64,000 bases of DNA from an uncultured Aquimarina sp. (GCA_947503135.1 CANNCQ010000013.1:1-64000); one strand, 5' to 3'; counted from the first letter of the stretch, positions 26,449-35,591 are shown. Made by a program: numbers and translations. Notes: generated by a model from the letters alone, not told the origin.

Positions 26449-27105
26449 TTATTTCTTCTTTTTATAATAATCGTTAATAACGGATTTCCTGCCAATAGTT
26501 TTCGTTATAATATCATTATCCAAATCCCAACCTCGAGCAGGAGAGTACTCTCTTCCATACCAAATAATTTGTAAATGCAAGTCGTTCCAAATTTCTTTTG
26601 GAAATAAGCGTTTAGCATCTTTTTCGGTTTGCACTACATTTTTTCCGTTGGTAAACCCCCAACGATACATTAAGCGGTGAATATGGGTGTCAACAGCAAA
26701 AGCAGGGATTCCAAAAGCCTGTGATAAAACAACACTTGCTGTTTTATGTCCAACAGCTGGAAGCTCTTCTAAATCTTCAAAAGTTTGGGGTACTTCACCA
26801 TTATGTTTGTTAATAAGAATTTGTGATAACCCATGAATTCCTTTAGATTTCATTGGTGATAAGCCTACAGGCCTTATGATGTCTCTGATTTCTTCGACAG
26901 TTAATTTAACCATATCATAAGGGTTATCTGCTTTAGCAAAAAGTAAAGGGGTAATTTGATTTACTCTAACATCAGTACTTTGAGCACTTAAAAGCACCGC
27001 TATTAAAAGGGTGTATGGATCGGTATGATCTAAGGGAATAGGAATTTCGGGATATAGATTATTTAAGGTATTTATAACAAACTCTATTTTTTCCTTCTTA
27101 GTCAT
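26449..27105 (-). CDS. nth: Endonuclease III homologue without Fe-S cluster
   Basis: From ATG 27105 this is a 218-residue helix-hairpin-helix glycosylase/AP lyase (the open frame upstream overlaps bcp). The catalytic lysine is K121 in LPAVGHKTA and the aspartate D139 in AVDTHIHR, as in Escherichia coli Nth. The C-terminal region that normally holds four cysteines for a [4Fe-4S] cluster instead reads SPARGWDLDNDIITK, and the protein has no cysteine at all. It removes oxidised pyrimidines and nicks the abasic site. Divergent from bcp with 29 bases between. Confidence 0.92.
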   Translation of the reverse strand: MTKKEKIEFVINTLNNLYPEIPIPLDHTDPYTLLIAVLLSAQSTDVRVNQITPLLFAKADNPYDMVKLTVEEIRDIIRPVGLSPMKSKGIHGLSQILINKHNGEVPQTFEDLEELPAVGHKTASVVLSQAFGIPAFAVDTHIHRLMYRWGFTNGKNVVQTEKDAKRLFPKEIWNDLHLQIIWYGREYSPARGWDLDNDIITKTIGRKSVINDYYKKKK

Positions 27106-27134
27106 TTTTATAGTTTTACGTAAAAATAAGAAAT

Positions 27135-27596
27135 ATGACCACACTACAAGTAGGAGATAAGGCACCAAATTTTTCAGCTTTGGACCAAGATGGTAATTCA
27201 CATAGTCTGCAAGATTTTTCAGGTAAAAAACTAATCGTTTTTTTCTATCCTAAAGCGAGTACTCCAGGGTGTACTGCAGAAGCATGTAATTTATCAGATA
27301 ATTATAGTGAACTTCAAAAGCAGGGTTATGAAATTTTAGGCGTTAGTGCTGACAGTGCCAAGCGTCAATCAAATTTTAAAAATAAGTATGAGTTTCCTTA
27401 TCCGTTATTGGCCGATGAGGATAAAAGTGTAATTGAAGGATTTGGCGTTTGGGGACCTAAAAAATTTATGGGTAAAGAGTACGATGGTATCCACCGTACC
27501 ACTTTTGTAATTAATGAAAAAGGAATAATTTCTCAAGTAATTAAAAAAGTAAAAACCAAAGATCACGCAGCGCAAATATTGGAAGGAGCGAGTTAA
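27135..27596 (+). CDS. bcp: Thiol peroxidase Bcp (peroxiredoxin)
   Basis: This 153-residue peroxiredoxin of the BCP/PrxQ type has the peroxidatic cysteine in STPGCTAEAC (C46) and the resolving cysteine five residues on (C51). It reduces hydrogen peroxide and organic peroxides with thioredoxin. It is divergent from nth, giving an oxidative-damage pairing. Its end lies 2 bases from the convergent hypothetical gene. Confidence 0.95.
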   Translation: MTTLQVGDKAPNFSALDQDGNSHSLQDFSGKKLIVFFYPKASTPGCTAEACNLSDNYSELQKQGYEILGVSADSAKRQSNFKNKYEFPYPLLADEDKSVIEGFGVWGPKKFMGKEYDGIHRTTFVINEKGIISQVIKKVKTKDHAAQILEGAS

Positions 27597-27598
27597 AA

Positions 27599-28012
27599 TT
27601 AACCCGCTTTAGTCATATTAGGTTCTAAAAGTTGCACTTGATCTTGTATGCGTTTTATAAGTAAATTCATCATGCGTTTATTTAACGCTGATGAATTTTC
27701 AGTATATGTTTTGTATTCATCAATAGTGAATTGACCCACAATAATACCCTTTAAACTATTGCGGAATTTTATATCTTTTTGAATTGAATTTTCAATGTAT
27801 CTAATTCTTTCTTCAAGCTTAATTTCGTAAAAAACATTTTTGTTTTTCTTAATGTAATTTTTAAAAACTTCAAGTATTAAGTCGTTTTGAAGCTTAATTA
27901 CAGGTCGTAAAACTTTGTTTTGAAAGTATTCTTCGGCACTCATGTCTGGAGAAATTTTTGCCGAGAGAATTTGAGGTCTTAATTCAATAATAGAGAAATC
28001 ACGTGCATTCAT
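27599..28012 (-). CDS. Conserved hypothetical protein, 137 aa
   Basis: This soluble, helical protein begins MNARDFSIIELRPQI and contains FRNSLKGIIVGQFTIDEY and a C-terminal SSALNKRMMNLL. Homologues in flavobacteria are sometimes labelled glyoxalase, but nothing in the sequence shows a glyoxalase metal site. No signal peptide or membrane segment. Function unknown. It is convergent with bcp and divergent from the aldehyde dehydrogenase. Confidence 0.75.
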   Translation of the reverse strand: MNARDFSIIELRPQILSAKISPDMSAEEYFQNKVLRPVIKLQNDLILEVFKNYIKKNKNVFYEIKLEERIRYIENSIQKDIKFRNSLKGIIVGQFTIDEYKTYTENSSALNKRMMNLLIKRIQDQVQLLEPNMTKAG

Positions 28013-28122
28013 AAGTCTATGATTTATTTAAAGATACAACTAATAAAGGTTGATTTGCATTGAAAACAACAATCTATTAACAATGTTATAAACAATTAAT
28101 TACGAATTCAATAATTAGTAGT

Positions 28123-29472
28123 ATGTTTCAATCTTACAATCCCTACACGTTAAAGACTACCCAAAGTTATAGTTTAACAACCAAAAAAAAATTGGATAAT
28201 ATATTATATAAAAGTAATGATAGTTTTTTTCAATGGCGAAATTTAAGTGTGCCTTATCGATGCGATCAGGTTAAGAAACTGGGCGATTTATTAAGAAAAA
28301 AAAAGGAAGCAGCGGCCTTGCTTATAACACAAGAAATGGGTAAGCCAATATCACAATCTCGTAGTGAAATTGATAAATGTGCTGATCTTTGTAGTTTTTA
28401 TGCGGCAAATGCTGAAATATATTTAAGTAACAGGTCTACCGAAACTGATTTTGAAAGCTACGTTACATTCGACCCTTTAGGGGTAATTTTGGGAATTATG
28501 CCTTGGAATTTTCCTTTTTGGCAAGTATTCCGTTTTGCTGTTCCCACATTGTTGGCAGGAAATACTGTGTTGTTAAAACATGCGTCAAATGTTCCTCAAT
28601 GTGCATTATTTATTGAATCATTATGTAATGAAGCTTTTGCGACTCCTTGTGTTTATCAAAATATTTTTTTAGAAAACTCAGCTACGGAGGACTTAATAGC
28701 AAACCCAATAATAAAAGGAGTGAGTTTAACAGGAAGTACTAAAGCAGGTAGGGCAGTGGCAAGTATGGCAGGAAAGTATTTAAAACCTGTAATTTTAGAA
28801 TTAGGTGGGAGTAACGCACTAATTGTTTGTCAAGATGCAGCTATTGATAAAGCAGTTGAAGCTTGTATAAAAGGAAGGTTTAGTAATAATGGCCAAAGTT
28901 GTATTGCTGTAAAGCGCTTATTGCTGCATAATTCAATTAAAGATTTATTTATAACAAAACTATTTCGAGAGCTCGATAAATTAAAAATAGGAGATCCCGT
29001 AAATGAGGATACTTTTTTTAGTGTACTAGCATTGCCAAAATTTGCTGACGAATTAACGAAAATAGTAGAAAATTCAGTAACCAACGGGGCTCAAATAATT
29101 TACGGAGGGGCGCGTAAAAACGCTTATTTTGAACCCACAATAGTGACGAATGTAACCGCTAACATGTCTTTATTTACTAAAGAAACCTTTGGGCCAGTAT
29201 TGCCTATAATTACCTTTAATACTCTCGACGAAGCAATTAGTTTAGCAAATAATACAGATTTTGGCTTGGGAGTTTCTGTTTTTACTACGGATAAAGAATT
29301 GATTAAAAATAGAATACCTCAATTTGATGATGGAGCTGTATTTATTAACGATTTTGTTAAAAGTAATCCCAAGTTACCTTTCGGAGGTACAAAAACCTCA
29401 GGATTAGGAAGAGAACTTGCAGAAGAGGGTATAAAAGCGTTTACAAACACAAAAACTGTAGTAATTAAATAG
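28123..29472 (+). CDS. Aldehyde dehydrogenase (succinate-semialdehyde type)
   Basis: This 449-residue NAD(P)-dependent aldehyde dehydrogenase has the conserved N129 in MPWNFPFW, general base E226 in LELGGS, catalytic C260 in NNGQSC and the C-terminal KSNPKLPFGGTKTSGLGRE. The overall pattern fits the succinate-semialdehyde dehydrogenase group, oxidising short semialdehydes in the cytosol. It is about 10-30 residues shorter than many members, at the N-terminus. Its substrate is a family inference. Confidence 0.9.
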   Translation: MFQSYNPYTLKTTQSYSLTTKKKLDNILYKSNDSFFQWRNLSVPYRCDQVKKLGDLLRKKKEAAALLITQEMGKPISQSRSEIDKCADLCSFYAANAEIYLSNRSTETDFESYVTFDPLGVILGIMPWNFPFWQVFRFAVPTLLAGNTVLLKHASNVPQCALFIESLCNEAFATPCVYQNIFLENSATEDLIANPIIKGVSLTGSTKAGRAVASMAGKYLKPVILELGGSNALIVCQDAAIDKAVEACIKGRFSNNGQSCIAVKRLLLHNSIKDLFITKLFRELDKLKIGDPVNEDTFFSVLALPKFADELTKIVENSVTNGAQIIYGGARKNAYFEPTIVTNVTANMSLFTKETFGPVLPIITFNTLDEAISLANNTDFGLGVSVFTTDKELIKNRIPQFDDGAVFINDFVKSNPKLPFGGTKTSGLGRELAEEGIKAFTNTKTVVIK

Positions 29473-29502
29473 CAGATACTTTTTTAGAATAAATAACATA
29501 CT

Positions 29503-29510
29503 TATATTTG
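29503..29510 (+). promoter_or_regulatory. -7 box for the 54-aa membrane protein
   Basis: TATATTTG is a perfect TAnnTTTG match located 20 bases before the ATG at 29531. The -33 region is only T-rich. Confidence 0.5.
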
Positions 29511-29530
29511 TATAAAAATTACAGTATACA

Positions 29531-29695
29531 ATGTTTGAATTTGATCAATATTTAGGTTTTTTAGCATTTTTAACTATCCTTACTATAGGATTTTGGTTAA
29601 TGATTTTTTTGGTATCTATAATCCCAATGTGGATTGGTGGTTCAATAATGGAAATGATTAAATACAGAGGGAAAGAAATTAAGTACAAACCTTAA
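29531..29695 (+). CDS. Small membrane protein, 54 aa
   Basis: This ORF begins MFEFDQYLGF and ends KYKP. Residues about 8-40 are very hydrophobic, enough for one long or two short membrane helices, followed by a basic tail (KYRGKEIKYK). It has its own TAnnTTTG box and a terminator 23 bases after the stop, which makes it a convincing independent gene. No family is recognised; a small inner-membrane stress or modulator protein is possible. Confidence 0.65.
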   Translation: MFEFDQYLGFLAFLTILTIGFWLMIFLVSIIPMWIGGSIMEMIKYRGKEIKYKP

Positions 29696-29718
29696 TTGTT
29701 TGTAACTATATTATATAC

Positions 29719-29749
29719 TAAACCTCAATACTGTTGTATTGGGGTTTTT
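29719..29749 (+). terminator. Terminator after the 54-aa gene
   Basis: The stem AAACCTCAATAC against GTATTGGGGTTT (one G-U pair) with loop TGTT is followed by T residues. Confidence 0.82.
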
Positions 29750-29863
29750 ACTTTTAATAACTTTGATGAATAGAATTACGGAAGTGTTTAGGCAAATAAA
29801 AATAGTTAACTGAGTTTTTCTTAAACTATCAAGTACTGTATCTTTGATGTAAAGTCAAAACAA

Positions 29864-31252
29864 ATGCCTCAAGAATATATATTACTGATTGTACTTGTTG
29901 CTAGTTTAATAGTAGGTTTTTTTATTGGAAAATTCATTGCAGTGCTTGGTAAAAAAAATGAGTTACTTACGCTTCAAAATGAAAAAAACGCACTTACCGA
30001 AAGGTTGGAAATTCATACAGAAAATCAATTAACTTCTGAGCAAAAATTAGAAAAACAGTTAATTAATTTAAAGTCGGATTTTGAATTTAAAGAGAAGCAA
30101 ATGCTTCAAGAAAAAGAATCTATACGTAGAGAAAAAGAATTTTTAAATGCAGCGCTTTCTAAACGTAATGCCGATTTTGAAAATCTTCAAATAAGAAATC
30201 ATGAGCAAAAAGAAGAGGTAAGCAAGCTTCAAGAAAAATTCACTAAGGAGTTTGAAAATCTTGCAAATAAAATATTGGATGAAAAATCCATGAAATTCAC
30301 ACAACAAAATAAAGAAAACATAACCAATATACTTTCGCCTTTGCAAGAGCGCATTTTAACTTTTGAGAAAAAGGTTGAAGAAACACATAAGGAGAGTTTA
30401 ACTACTCACGCGTCCTTAAAACAACAAATTATTGGTTTGCAAGATCTTAACGAGAAAATGAGTAAAGAAACAGTAAACCTTACTAGAGCCTTAAAAGGAG
30501 ATAATAAAGTACAGGGTAACTGGGGAGAACTTGTTTTGGAACGTGTTTTAGAAAAATCGGGCCTAGAAAAAGATAGAGAATATTTTGTACAACAAAATTT
30601 TACGCGCGAGGATGGAAGTAGGGCTATGCCCGATGTTGTAATTCATTTGCCCGATGGTAAGCGAATTATAATAGATAGTAAAGTAACTTTAGTTGCATAC
30701 GAACGTTTGGTTAATGAGTTAGATGAGCAGTTGCAAGAGGTGTATTTAAAAGAGCACGTGGCTTCTTTAAAAAAGCATGTAGATCAACTCTCTGCTAAAA
30801 ATTATCAAGATTTATACGCTATAGAATCGTTAGATTTTGTGCTACTTTTCGTGCCGATTGAAACCGCATTTTCTATTGCAATTAACAAGGAAAATAATAT
30901 TTATAACCAAGCTTTTGAAAAAAACATCGTAATTGTTACACCTTCTACACTTTTGGCAACTTTGCGTACTATCGATACTATGTGGAATAACGAAAAGCAA
31001 CAGCGTAATGCTTTGGAGATCGCTAAGCAAGCAGGGTTGTTATATGATAAGTTTGAGGGTTTGGTGAAAGATCTCACAGGTATTGGTAAAAAGATGGACG
31101 ATACCAAAAAGGATTACAACAGTGCAATGAATAAATTAGTTTCAGGAAGAGGAAACTTAATAACAAGTGTAGAAAAATTAAAGAAAATGGGGGCTAAAGC
31201 AAAAAAAGCATTGCCCGAAAATATATTAACACGCGCACAAGAAGAAATTTAG
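29864..31252 (+). CDS. rmuC: DNA recombination protein RmuC
   Basis: This 462-residue protein has an N-terminal membrane anchor (about 4-27), a long coiled coil (about 30-190) and the RmuC nuclease-like domain (KVQGNWGELVLERVLE, MPDVVIHLPDGKRIIIDSKV). Members limit inversions at short repeats. Length and domain order are normal. The next gene follows after 6 bases and is probably co-transcribed. Confidence 0.93.
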   Translation: MPQEYILLIVLVASLIVGFFIGKFIAVLGKKNELLTLQNEKNALTERLEIHTENQLTSEQKLEKQLINLKSDFEFKEKQMLQEKESIRREKEFLNAALSKRNADFENLQIRNHEQKEEVSKLQEKFTKEFENLANKILDEKSMKFTQQNKENITNILSPLQERILTFEKKVEETHKESLTTHASLKQQIIGLQDLNEKMSKETVNLTRALKGDNKVQGNWGELVLERVLEKSGLEKDREYFVQQNFTREDGSRAMPDVVIHLPDGKRIIIDSKVTLVAYERLVNELDEQLQEVYLKEHVASLKKHVDQLSAKNYQDLYAIESLDFVLLFVPIETAFSIAINKENNIYNQAFEKNIVIVTPSTLLATLRTIDTMWNNEKQQRNALEIAKQAGLLYDKFEGLVKDLTGIGKKMDDTKKDYNSAMNKLVSGRGNLITSVEKLKKMGAKAKKALPENILTRAQEEI

Positions 31253-31258
31253 AATATT

Positions 31259-31630
31259 ATGAAAAAAGTATTAGCATTATTATTAGTATTGATTGCTTTG
31301 GGTTATGGAGCGTATTTTGCAGTAGTGTATTACGCCTCGTATAGTGAAGGTACCCGTAGTGGTGAGTTGATAAAATTTAGTAAAAAAGGAGTTGTTTTTA
31401 AAACCTACGAAGGTGAGATTAGTCAGGGTATTTCTGGGGCCCAAATATTTTCTTTTTCAGTAGAAGAAAATGAAAAAGCAATTATTCAAAAGCTTAATGA
31501 TTACCAAGGGAAGTATGTAAAACTTACCTACAAAGAGCGTTTTGGAACTTTCGCATGGTTGGGAGATACAAAGTATTTTATAATTGATGCGAGTTTGGAA
31601 AATTCGCCGCATTTTAATAAAAATAAGTAG
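31259..31630 (+). CDS. Conserved membrane-anchored hypothetical, 123 aa
   Basis: It begins with a hydrophobic helix (MKKVLALLLVLIALGYGAYF) that anchors a small soluble domain outside the cytoplasm. The segment SEGTRSGELIKFSKKGVVFKT is typical of a conserved Bacteroidota family that databases sometimes mislabel as 6-phosphogluconate dehydrogenase; no dehydrogenase motif is present. It follows rmuC by 6 bases. Function unknown. Confidence 0.75.
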   Translation: MKKVLALLLVLIALGYGAYFAVVYYASYSEGTRSGELIKFSKKGVVFKTYEGEISQGISGAQIFSFSVEENEKAIIQKLNDYQGKYVKLTYKERFGTFAWLGDTKYFIIDASLENSPHFNKNK

Positions 31631-31672
31631 TTTTTATAACTAATTTGAATATTTGTTAATCTTAAAAACTTG

Positions 31673-31727
31673 TTTTAATAGGTTACTGAGAATAAATATT
31701 ATTACATATTCCAATAACCTATTAAAA
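31673..31727. terminator. Long hairpin between convergent genes
   Basis: A perfect 13-bp inverted repeat (TTTTAATAGGTTA against TAACCTATTAAAA) extends imperfectly to about 21 bp around a small loop. T runs follow only on the minus strand (after three bases), so it probably ends metF transcription and may also slow the rightward transcript. Confidence 0.55.
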
Positions 31728-31732
31728 GGTTT

Positions 31733-32686
31733 CTAAAACACACCTTCAGCTATAGCTTTTATATTATCGGATTTACCCATTGAATAATAGTGTAAACAAG
31801 GTACGCCAAAATCAAGTAATTCTTTTGATTGTTGTATGGCGAATTCAATACCTATTTGGCGAACAGCTTTGTTGTCTTTTGCCTTTTCGATATCGGCTAT
31901 AAGTCCTTGTGGCATATCGAGCCAAAATACTTGAGGTAAAATTTGTAAGTGGCGTTTAACAGCTACAGGCTTAATTCCTGGAATGATAGGAATGGTTATT
32001 CCAATAGCTCTTGCTGCCTCTACAAATTTAAAATAGCGTTGATTGTCAAAAAACATTTGTGTTACCACGTAATCTGCACCAGCATCAACTTTCTCTTTTA
32101 AACGTTTTAAATCGGCATTCATACTAGGCGCTTCAATATGTTTTTCAGGGTAACCAGCAACACCAATGCAAAAATCAGGTCTGTTTTTAATTTCTAATTC
32201 ACCATGAAGGAATTTGCCATTGTTCATGTCGTTAATTTGTTTTACCAAATCAACAGCATAATTATTACCACCTTTAGTAGGAACAAAATATTTTTCTCCT
32301 TTCATAGGGTCGCCACGTAAGGCTACCAAATTATCAATTCCTAGATATTGGCAGTCAATAAGTAAATATTCAGTTTCTTCTTTAGTAAAGCCACCACACA
32401 ATACATGCGGTATAGCATCTACATTGTATTTGTATTGCAAGGAAGCACAGATGCCTACTGTGCCTGGTCGCATGCGTGTTATTTTACGATCAAATAAGCC
32501 GTCCTTTTCAATATATACGTACTCTTCTCGTGATGTGGTTACGTCTATAAAAGGTGGATTAAATTCCATTAACGGATCAATATTGGCATATAAATCGTTG
32601 ATGTTACTTCCTTTTTGTGGAGGTACTATTTCAAATGAAAATAATGTTTTTCCATTTGATTTTTCTATGTGCTCTGTTACTTTCAT
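31733..32686 (-). CDS. metF: Methylenetetrahydrofolate reductase
   Basis: This 317-residue FAD-dependent TIM-barrel enzyme shows FSFEIVPPQKG at the N-terminus, VALRGDP and FFDNQRYFKF, all MetF hallmarks. It reduces 5,10-methylene-THF to 5-methyl-THF for methionine synthesis. A TATTTTTG box on the minus strand (32712-32705) lies 19 bases before the ATG. No metH/metE gene is in this window. Confidence 0.95.
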   Translation of the reverse strand: MKVTEHIEKSNGKTLFSFEIVPPQKGSNINDLYANIDPLMEFNPPFIDVTTSREEYVYIEKDGLFDRKITRMRPGTVGICASLQYKYNVDAIPHVLCGGFTKEETEYLLIDCQYLGIDNLVALRGDPMKGEKYFVPTKGGNNYAVDLVKQINDMNNGKFLHGELEIKNRPDFCIGVAGYPEKHIEAPSMNADLKRLKEKVDAGADYVVTQMFFDNQRYFKFVEAARAIGITIPIIPGIKPVAVKRHLQILPQVFWLDMPQGLIADIEKAKDNKAVRQIGIEFAIQQSKELLDFGVPCLHYYSMGKSDNIKAIAEGVF

Positions 32687-32746
32687 TCAAATATTTCGTG
32701 ATTGCAAAAATAATTAGCTAAGTTGAACCTAACTAATTAATAAGAC

Positions 32747-32782
32747 AAAAAAAGACTCTTAACCAACGTTAAGAGTCTTTTT
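32747..32782 (-). terminator. Terminator after yajC
   Basis: A 13-bp perfect stem (AAAGACTCTTAAC against GTTAAGAGTCTTT) with loop CAAC is followed on the minus strand by a T run. It ends the leftward nusB-DUF1573-yajC transcript. Confidence 0.88.
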
Positions 32783-32801
32783 GCATTTGTTTTGTAAGAA
32801 A

Positions 32802-33095
32802 CTATTTTTTAGAATCTTCAGAAGGGTTTAGTTTTTTTGAAAGTTCTAATGAAATCGCAGAACGATCGAAAGTTAATTTACCTGCAGTAGTTTCAAGTAT
32901 TACAGCGTCATTTTTTTCTGATATTTCAGCAACACGACCATGTAAGCCACTTTTAGTAATTACTCTATCTCCTTTTTTTAAACCTTCAGAGAATTTTTTT
33001 TCATTTTTTTGACGCGTCATTTGTGGACGGATCATAAATAAGTATACCACAGCAAACATTGCTATGATAGGTAAAAAAGTACCTAAGTTTTCCAT
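32802..33095 (-). CDS. yajC: Preprotein translocase subunit YajC
   Basis: This 97-residue protein has one membrane helix near the N-terminus (about 6-22) followed by the family motif FMIRPQMTRQK and a small cytoplasmic domain with GDRVITKSGLHG. It assists the SecDF/SecYEG translocase. Its start overlaps the stop of the DUF1573 gene by one base (TAATG), implying coupled translation. Confidence 0.94.
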   Translation of the reverse strand: MENLGTFLPIIAMFAVVYLFMIRPQMTRQKNEKKFSEGLKKGDRVITKSGLHGRVAEISEKNDAVILETTAGKLTFDRSAISLELSKKLNPSEDSKK

Positions 33096-33568
33096 TATTT
33101 TTTAGCTGCTTCTTCTTTAGGCGAAGGGGTTACCTTAGCTTTAATTTTTATTCTTTCTTTACCTGTTTCAGTATTTGCTGAAATAGTTACTGTTTTAGTA
33201 TTATCTCCTGGCTTTCCTTTAGAGTTAAATTTTACTAAAATTTCTCCAGTTTCTCCAGGTGCAATAGGAGTGTTTCGTGGGTAAGTAGGAACTGTACATC
33301 CACAACTACCTTTGGCATTAGTAATTATTAACGGTGATTTTCCGTTGTTGGTAAAAGAAAAAGTGTGTTCGGCAATATCACCTTCATTAATAGTTCCAAA
33401 ATCAAATTCTTGCTCTGTGAAATTCATAACGGGTAACTCTCCAGCTTTTGCGTCTTGTTCAGCAGCACCAGCGACTTGTTCTTCGCTTACTTTTTTAGAA
33501 GCATTTTCTTTACATGATACCAAGCTTAAGGCGAAAACACCTGCAAGAACTAAAATTCCTTTTTTCAT
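33095..33568 (-). CDS. DUF1573 lipoprotein
   Basis: From ATG 33568 this is a 157-residue lipoprotein (MKKGILVLAG, lipobox SLVSC); the 16 codons upstream are open but not needed. The DUF1573 immunoglobulin-like domain is marked by EFDFGTINEGD, THSFTFT-like spacing (AEHTFSFTNNG) and CGCTVPTYP. The fold is shared with HYDIN/ASH domains. Role unknown; the position before yajC and after nusB is common in flavobacteria. Confidence 0.88.
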   Translation of the reverse strand: MKKGILVLAGVFALSLVSCKENASKKVSEEQVAGAAEQDAKAGELPVMNFTEQEFDFGTINEGDIAEHTFSFTNNGKSPLIITNAKGSCGCTVPTYPRNTPIAPGETGEILVKFNSKGKPGDNTKTVTISANTETGKERIKIKAKVTPSPKEEAAKK

Positions 33569-33625
33569 AATGTATTGATTTTTCGATTTAAAATTTGAAA
33601 CCTCTAAAATAAGCATTTTTTTATT

Positions 33626-34570
33626 TTACAATAATCCTCGGCCTATTTTATTTAATGTTCCTTGTTCTATATATTCTTTAGATAATTTATCTAAAATACC
33701 ATTTATAAAAATACTACTCTTTGCGGTGCTGTACTCCTTAGCGATTTCTAAATATTCGTTAATTGTTACTTTAACAGGTATGGATGGAAACTTTAAGAAT
33801 TCGCAAATTGCTAATTGTAGCATAATTTGATCTAGTTTTGCAATACGTTCTTGATCCCAGTTAGGGGTTTTTCCATCAATAGCACCCTCTAGTTCTTTTT
33901 CGGCTAATTTTGTTTTTCTAAAAAGATCGGTAGCAAAAGTTAGGTCATCAGTATCTTTAACAAGGTTAGGTAGCGGTAAATCTTCATCATCAGAGGCTTT
34001 TAGTTTTTTAAAGAAATTAACTAAAGCGGTATTAATTAAAGGAATATCATCTACCCAAGATAATTTTTTGTCTTCAAAATAATCAAACAGTTTGTCGTTA
34101 GGAGCTATGATTTCTTTGAAAATATCCAAAATAAAAAGCTTGTCGGCTTTAAAAGAGTCGATATCACTTTCCATATACTCCTTATAAAGATCACTTTCTA
34201 TGATTTCTTTATATAGAATTTTCACATATTCATCATCAAGGTGCCAAAAATTTATTTTTTGTTTATCAATACTGTCTGCAAGTTCGGTGTTGTTTCCAAT
34301 GAGCTTTAATACAGCGTTGTTAATGAATTTAGTATTGGGATTCTTTTCCTCTTTAGTAGCTAATTTCTTTCTTTTGTTGGCAATTAAAGCTTCTTCAGCA
34401 TAATTATGTATACTAGTTAATAAATCTAAATTTACTAAAAATAATATACGTGATTGGGAAAGGCTATTTTTTAAAAACTTAATTTCAGTATCCAAATCGA
34501 CACTTTGTTTTTGTTTCATTGCAAATAAAGATTGCATTACTTTGATGCGGATATGTCTTCGTGTAAGCAT
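33626..34570 (-). CDS. nusB: Transcription antitermination factor NusB (long form)
   Basis: The protein is 314 residues, about twice the length of proteobacterial NusB, as usual in this phylum. The N-terminus (MLTRRHIRIKVMQSLFA) and the C-terminal RNA-binding bundle (KFPSIPVKVTINEYLEIAKEYSTAKSSIFINGILDKL in the family alignment, seen at about 256-300) are typical. It joins NusE in rRNA antitermination. It heads the leftward operon; DUF1573 follows after 57 bases. Confidence 0.93.
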   Translation of the reverse strand: MLTRRHIRIKVMQSLFAMKQKQSVDLDTEIKFLKNSLSQSRILFLVNLDLLTSIHNYAEEALIANKRKKLATKEEKNPNTKFINNAVLKLIGNNTELADSIDKQKINFWHLDDEYVKILYKEIIESDLYKEYMESDIDSFKADKLFILDIFKEIIAPNDKLFDYFEDKKLSWVDDIPLINTALVNFFKKLKASDDEDLPLPNLVKDTDDLTFATDLFRKTKLAEKELEGAIDGKTPNWDQERIAKLDQIMLQLAICEFLKFPSIPVKVTINEYLEIAKEYSTAKSSIFINGILDKLSKEYIEQGTLNKIGRGLL

Positions 34571-34617
34571 AAAAAATAGGAACGTTATGTTGTGTTATTG
34601 GATCAATTAATCAGTTG

Positions 34618-34625
34618 CAAAAGTA
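34618..34625 (-). promoter_or_regulatory. -7 box of nusB
   Basis: TACTTTTG on the minus strand (34625-34618) is a perfect TAnnTTTG match, 47 bases before the nusB ATG. No -33 TTG was found at 17-20 bases. Confidence 0.45.
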
Positions 34626-34766
34626 ATACATTAAATGGTGTTAAAATCACTGAATTTTAAATTTTTCAATGAATACAATTTTGCTTGATTTTTAACTAAA
34701 AAATATTAATAATAATAATTTATTAATATTAATGTCCGCGATGTTTTCAAAATTCAATAAATATCA

Positions 34767-34774
34767 TATTTTTG
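34767..34774 (+). promoter_or_regulatory. -7 box of the TPR gene
   Basis: TATTTTTG is a perfect TAnnTTTG match, 25 bases before the ATG at 34800. The -33 position has TTTTC instead of TTTG. Confidence 0.5.
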
Positions 34775-34799
34775 CTCAGCTTACAATTTAAAGATATAG

Positions 34800-35591
34800 A
34801 TGGCAACATATAAGAAAAGAGGTTACAAGCCTAAGGCGGTAAAGGAAAGTGTAGATGTAGATAATGAATTTGAAGCTGAGGCTGAAGAAATGGACTCTAC
34901 AACTGCAGAAGTTTTTAATAGTTTAGATGAAACGGCTAATAAAACTGAAGAGTGGGTAGCAGCAAATCAAAAATATATATTTATTGTAGTAGGTGCTTTG
35001 GCATTATTTGCATTGCTTTTTGTAGCTTATGAAAGGTTTGTGAAAGAACCTAAAGAAGCAGAGGCTGCAAATGAGATATATCAAGCTCAACAGTTCTTCG
35101 CACAGGCCGAACAAGCATCAAGTACACAAAAAGACTCATTGTATACAATGGCTTTAACTGGTGGTGAGGGTAAATTAGGATTGGTAGATGTAGCAAATAA
35201 ATTTAGTGGTACTAACACTGGTAACGTTGCTAATTATTATGCAGGCTTTGCTTATCTAAAAACAGGAAAGTATAAAGAGGCCATTGCTTCATTAGAAGAT
35301 TTTTCTACAAAAGAGCCTGTGTTAAAGGCACTTTCTTATGGAGGTATTGGTGACGCGTTTGCTCAATTAACAAATTTAGAAGAAGCTTTAAACTATTACC
35401 AGAAAGCAGCTGCTGTAGATAATAGTTTTACCGCACCAAAATTTCTTTTAAAATCGGCTAAAATAGCAATTGAATTAGGAAAAGCTAATGAGGCTGTTAA
35501 GGCACTTGAGCAAATTAAAAGTGAATATGTTGATAGTGCTGAATATGCTCAGGTAGATGGACTACTAGGTAAAGCAAATGCAATGTTATAA
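34800..35591 (+). CDS. TPR membrane protein (YfgM-like)
   Basis: This 263-residue protein has an acidic, lysine-flanked N-terminal cytoplasmic tail (about 1-58), one membrane helix (about 59-80) and a periplasmic TPR array (VANYYAGFAYLKTGKYKEAI, ALNYYQKAAAVD). The architecture is that of YfgM, an ancillary subunit of the SecYEG translocon that hands proteins to chaperones; the role here is inferred from architecture only. ribH follows after 61 bases. Confidence 0.82.
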   Translation: MATYKKRGYKPKAVKESVDVDNEFEAEAEEMDSTTAEVFNSLDETANKTEEWVAANQKYIFIVVGALALFALLFVAYERFVKEPKEAEAANEIYQAQQFFAQAEQASSTQKDSLYTMALTGGEGKLGLVDVANKFSGTNTGNVANYYAGFAYLKTGKYKEAIASLEDFSTKEPVLKALSYGGIGDAFAQLTNLEEALNYYQKAAAVDNSFTAPKFLLKSAKIAIELGKANEAVKALEQIKSEYVDSAEYAQVDGLLGKANAML

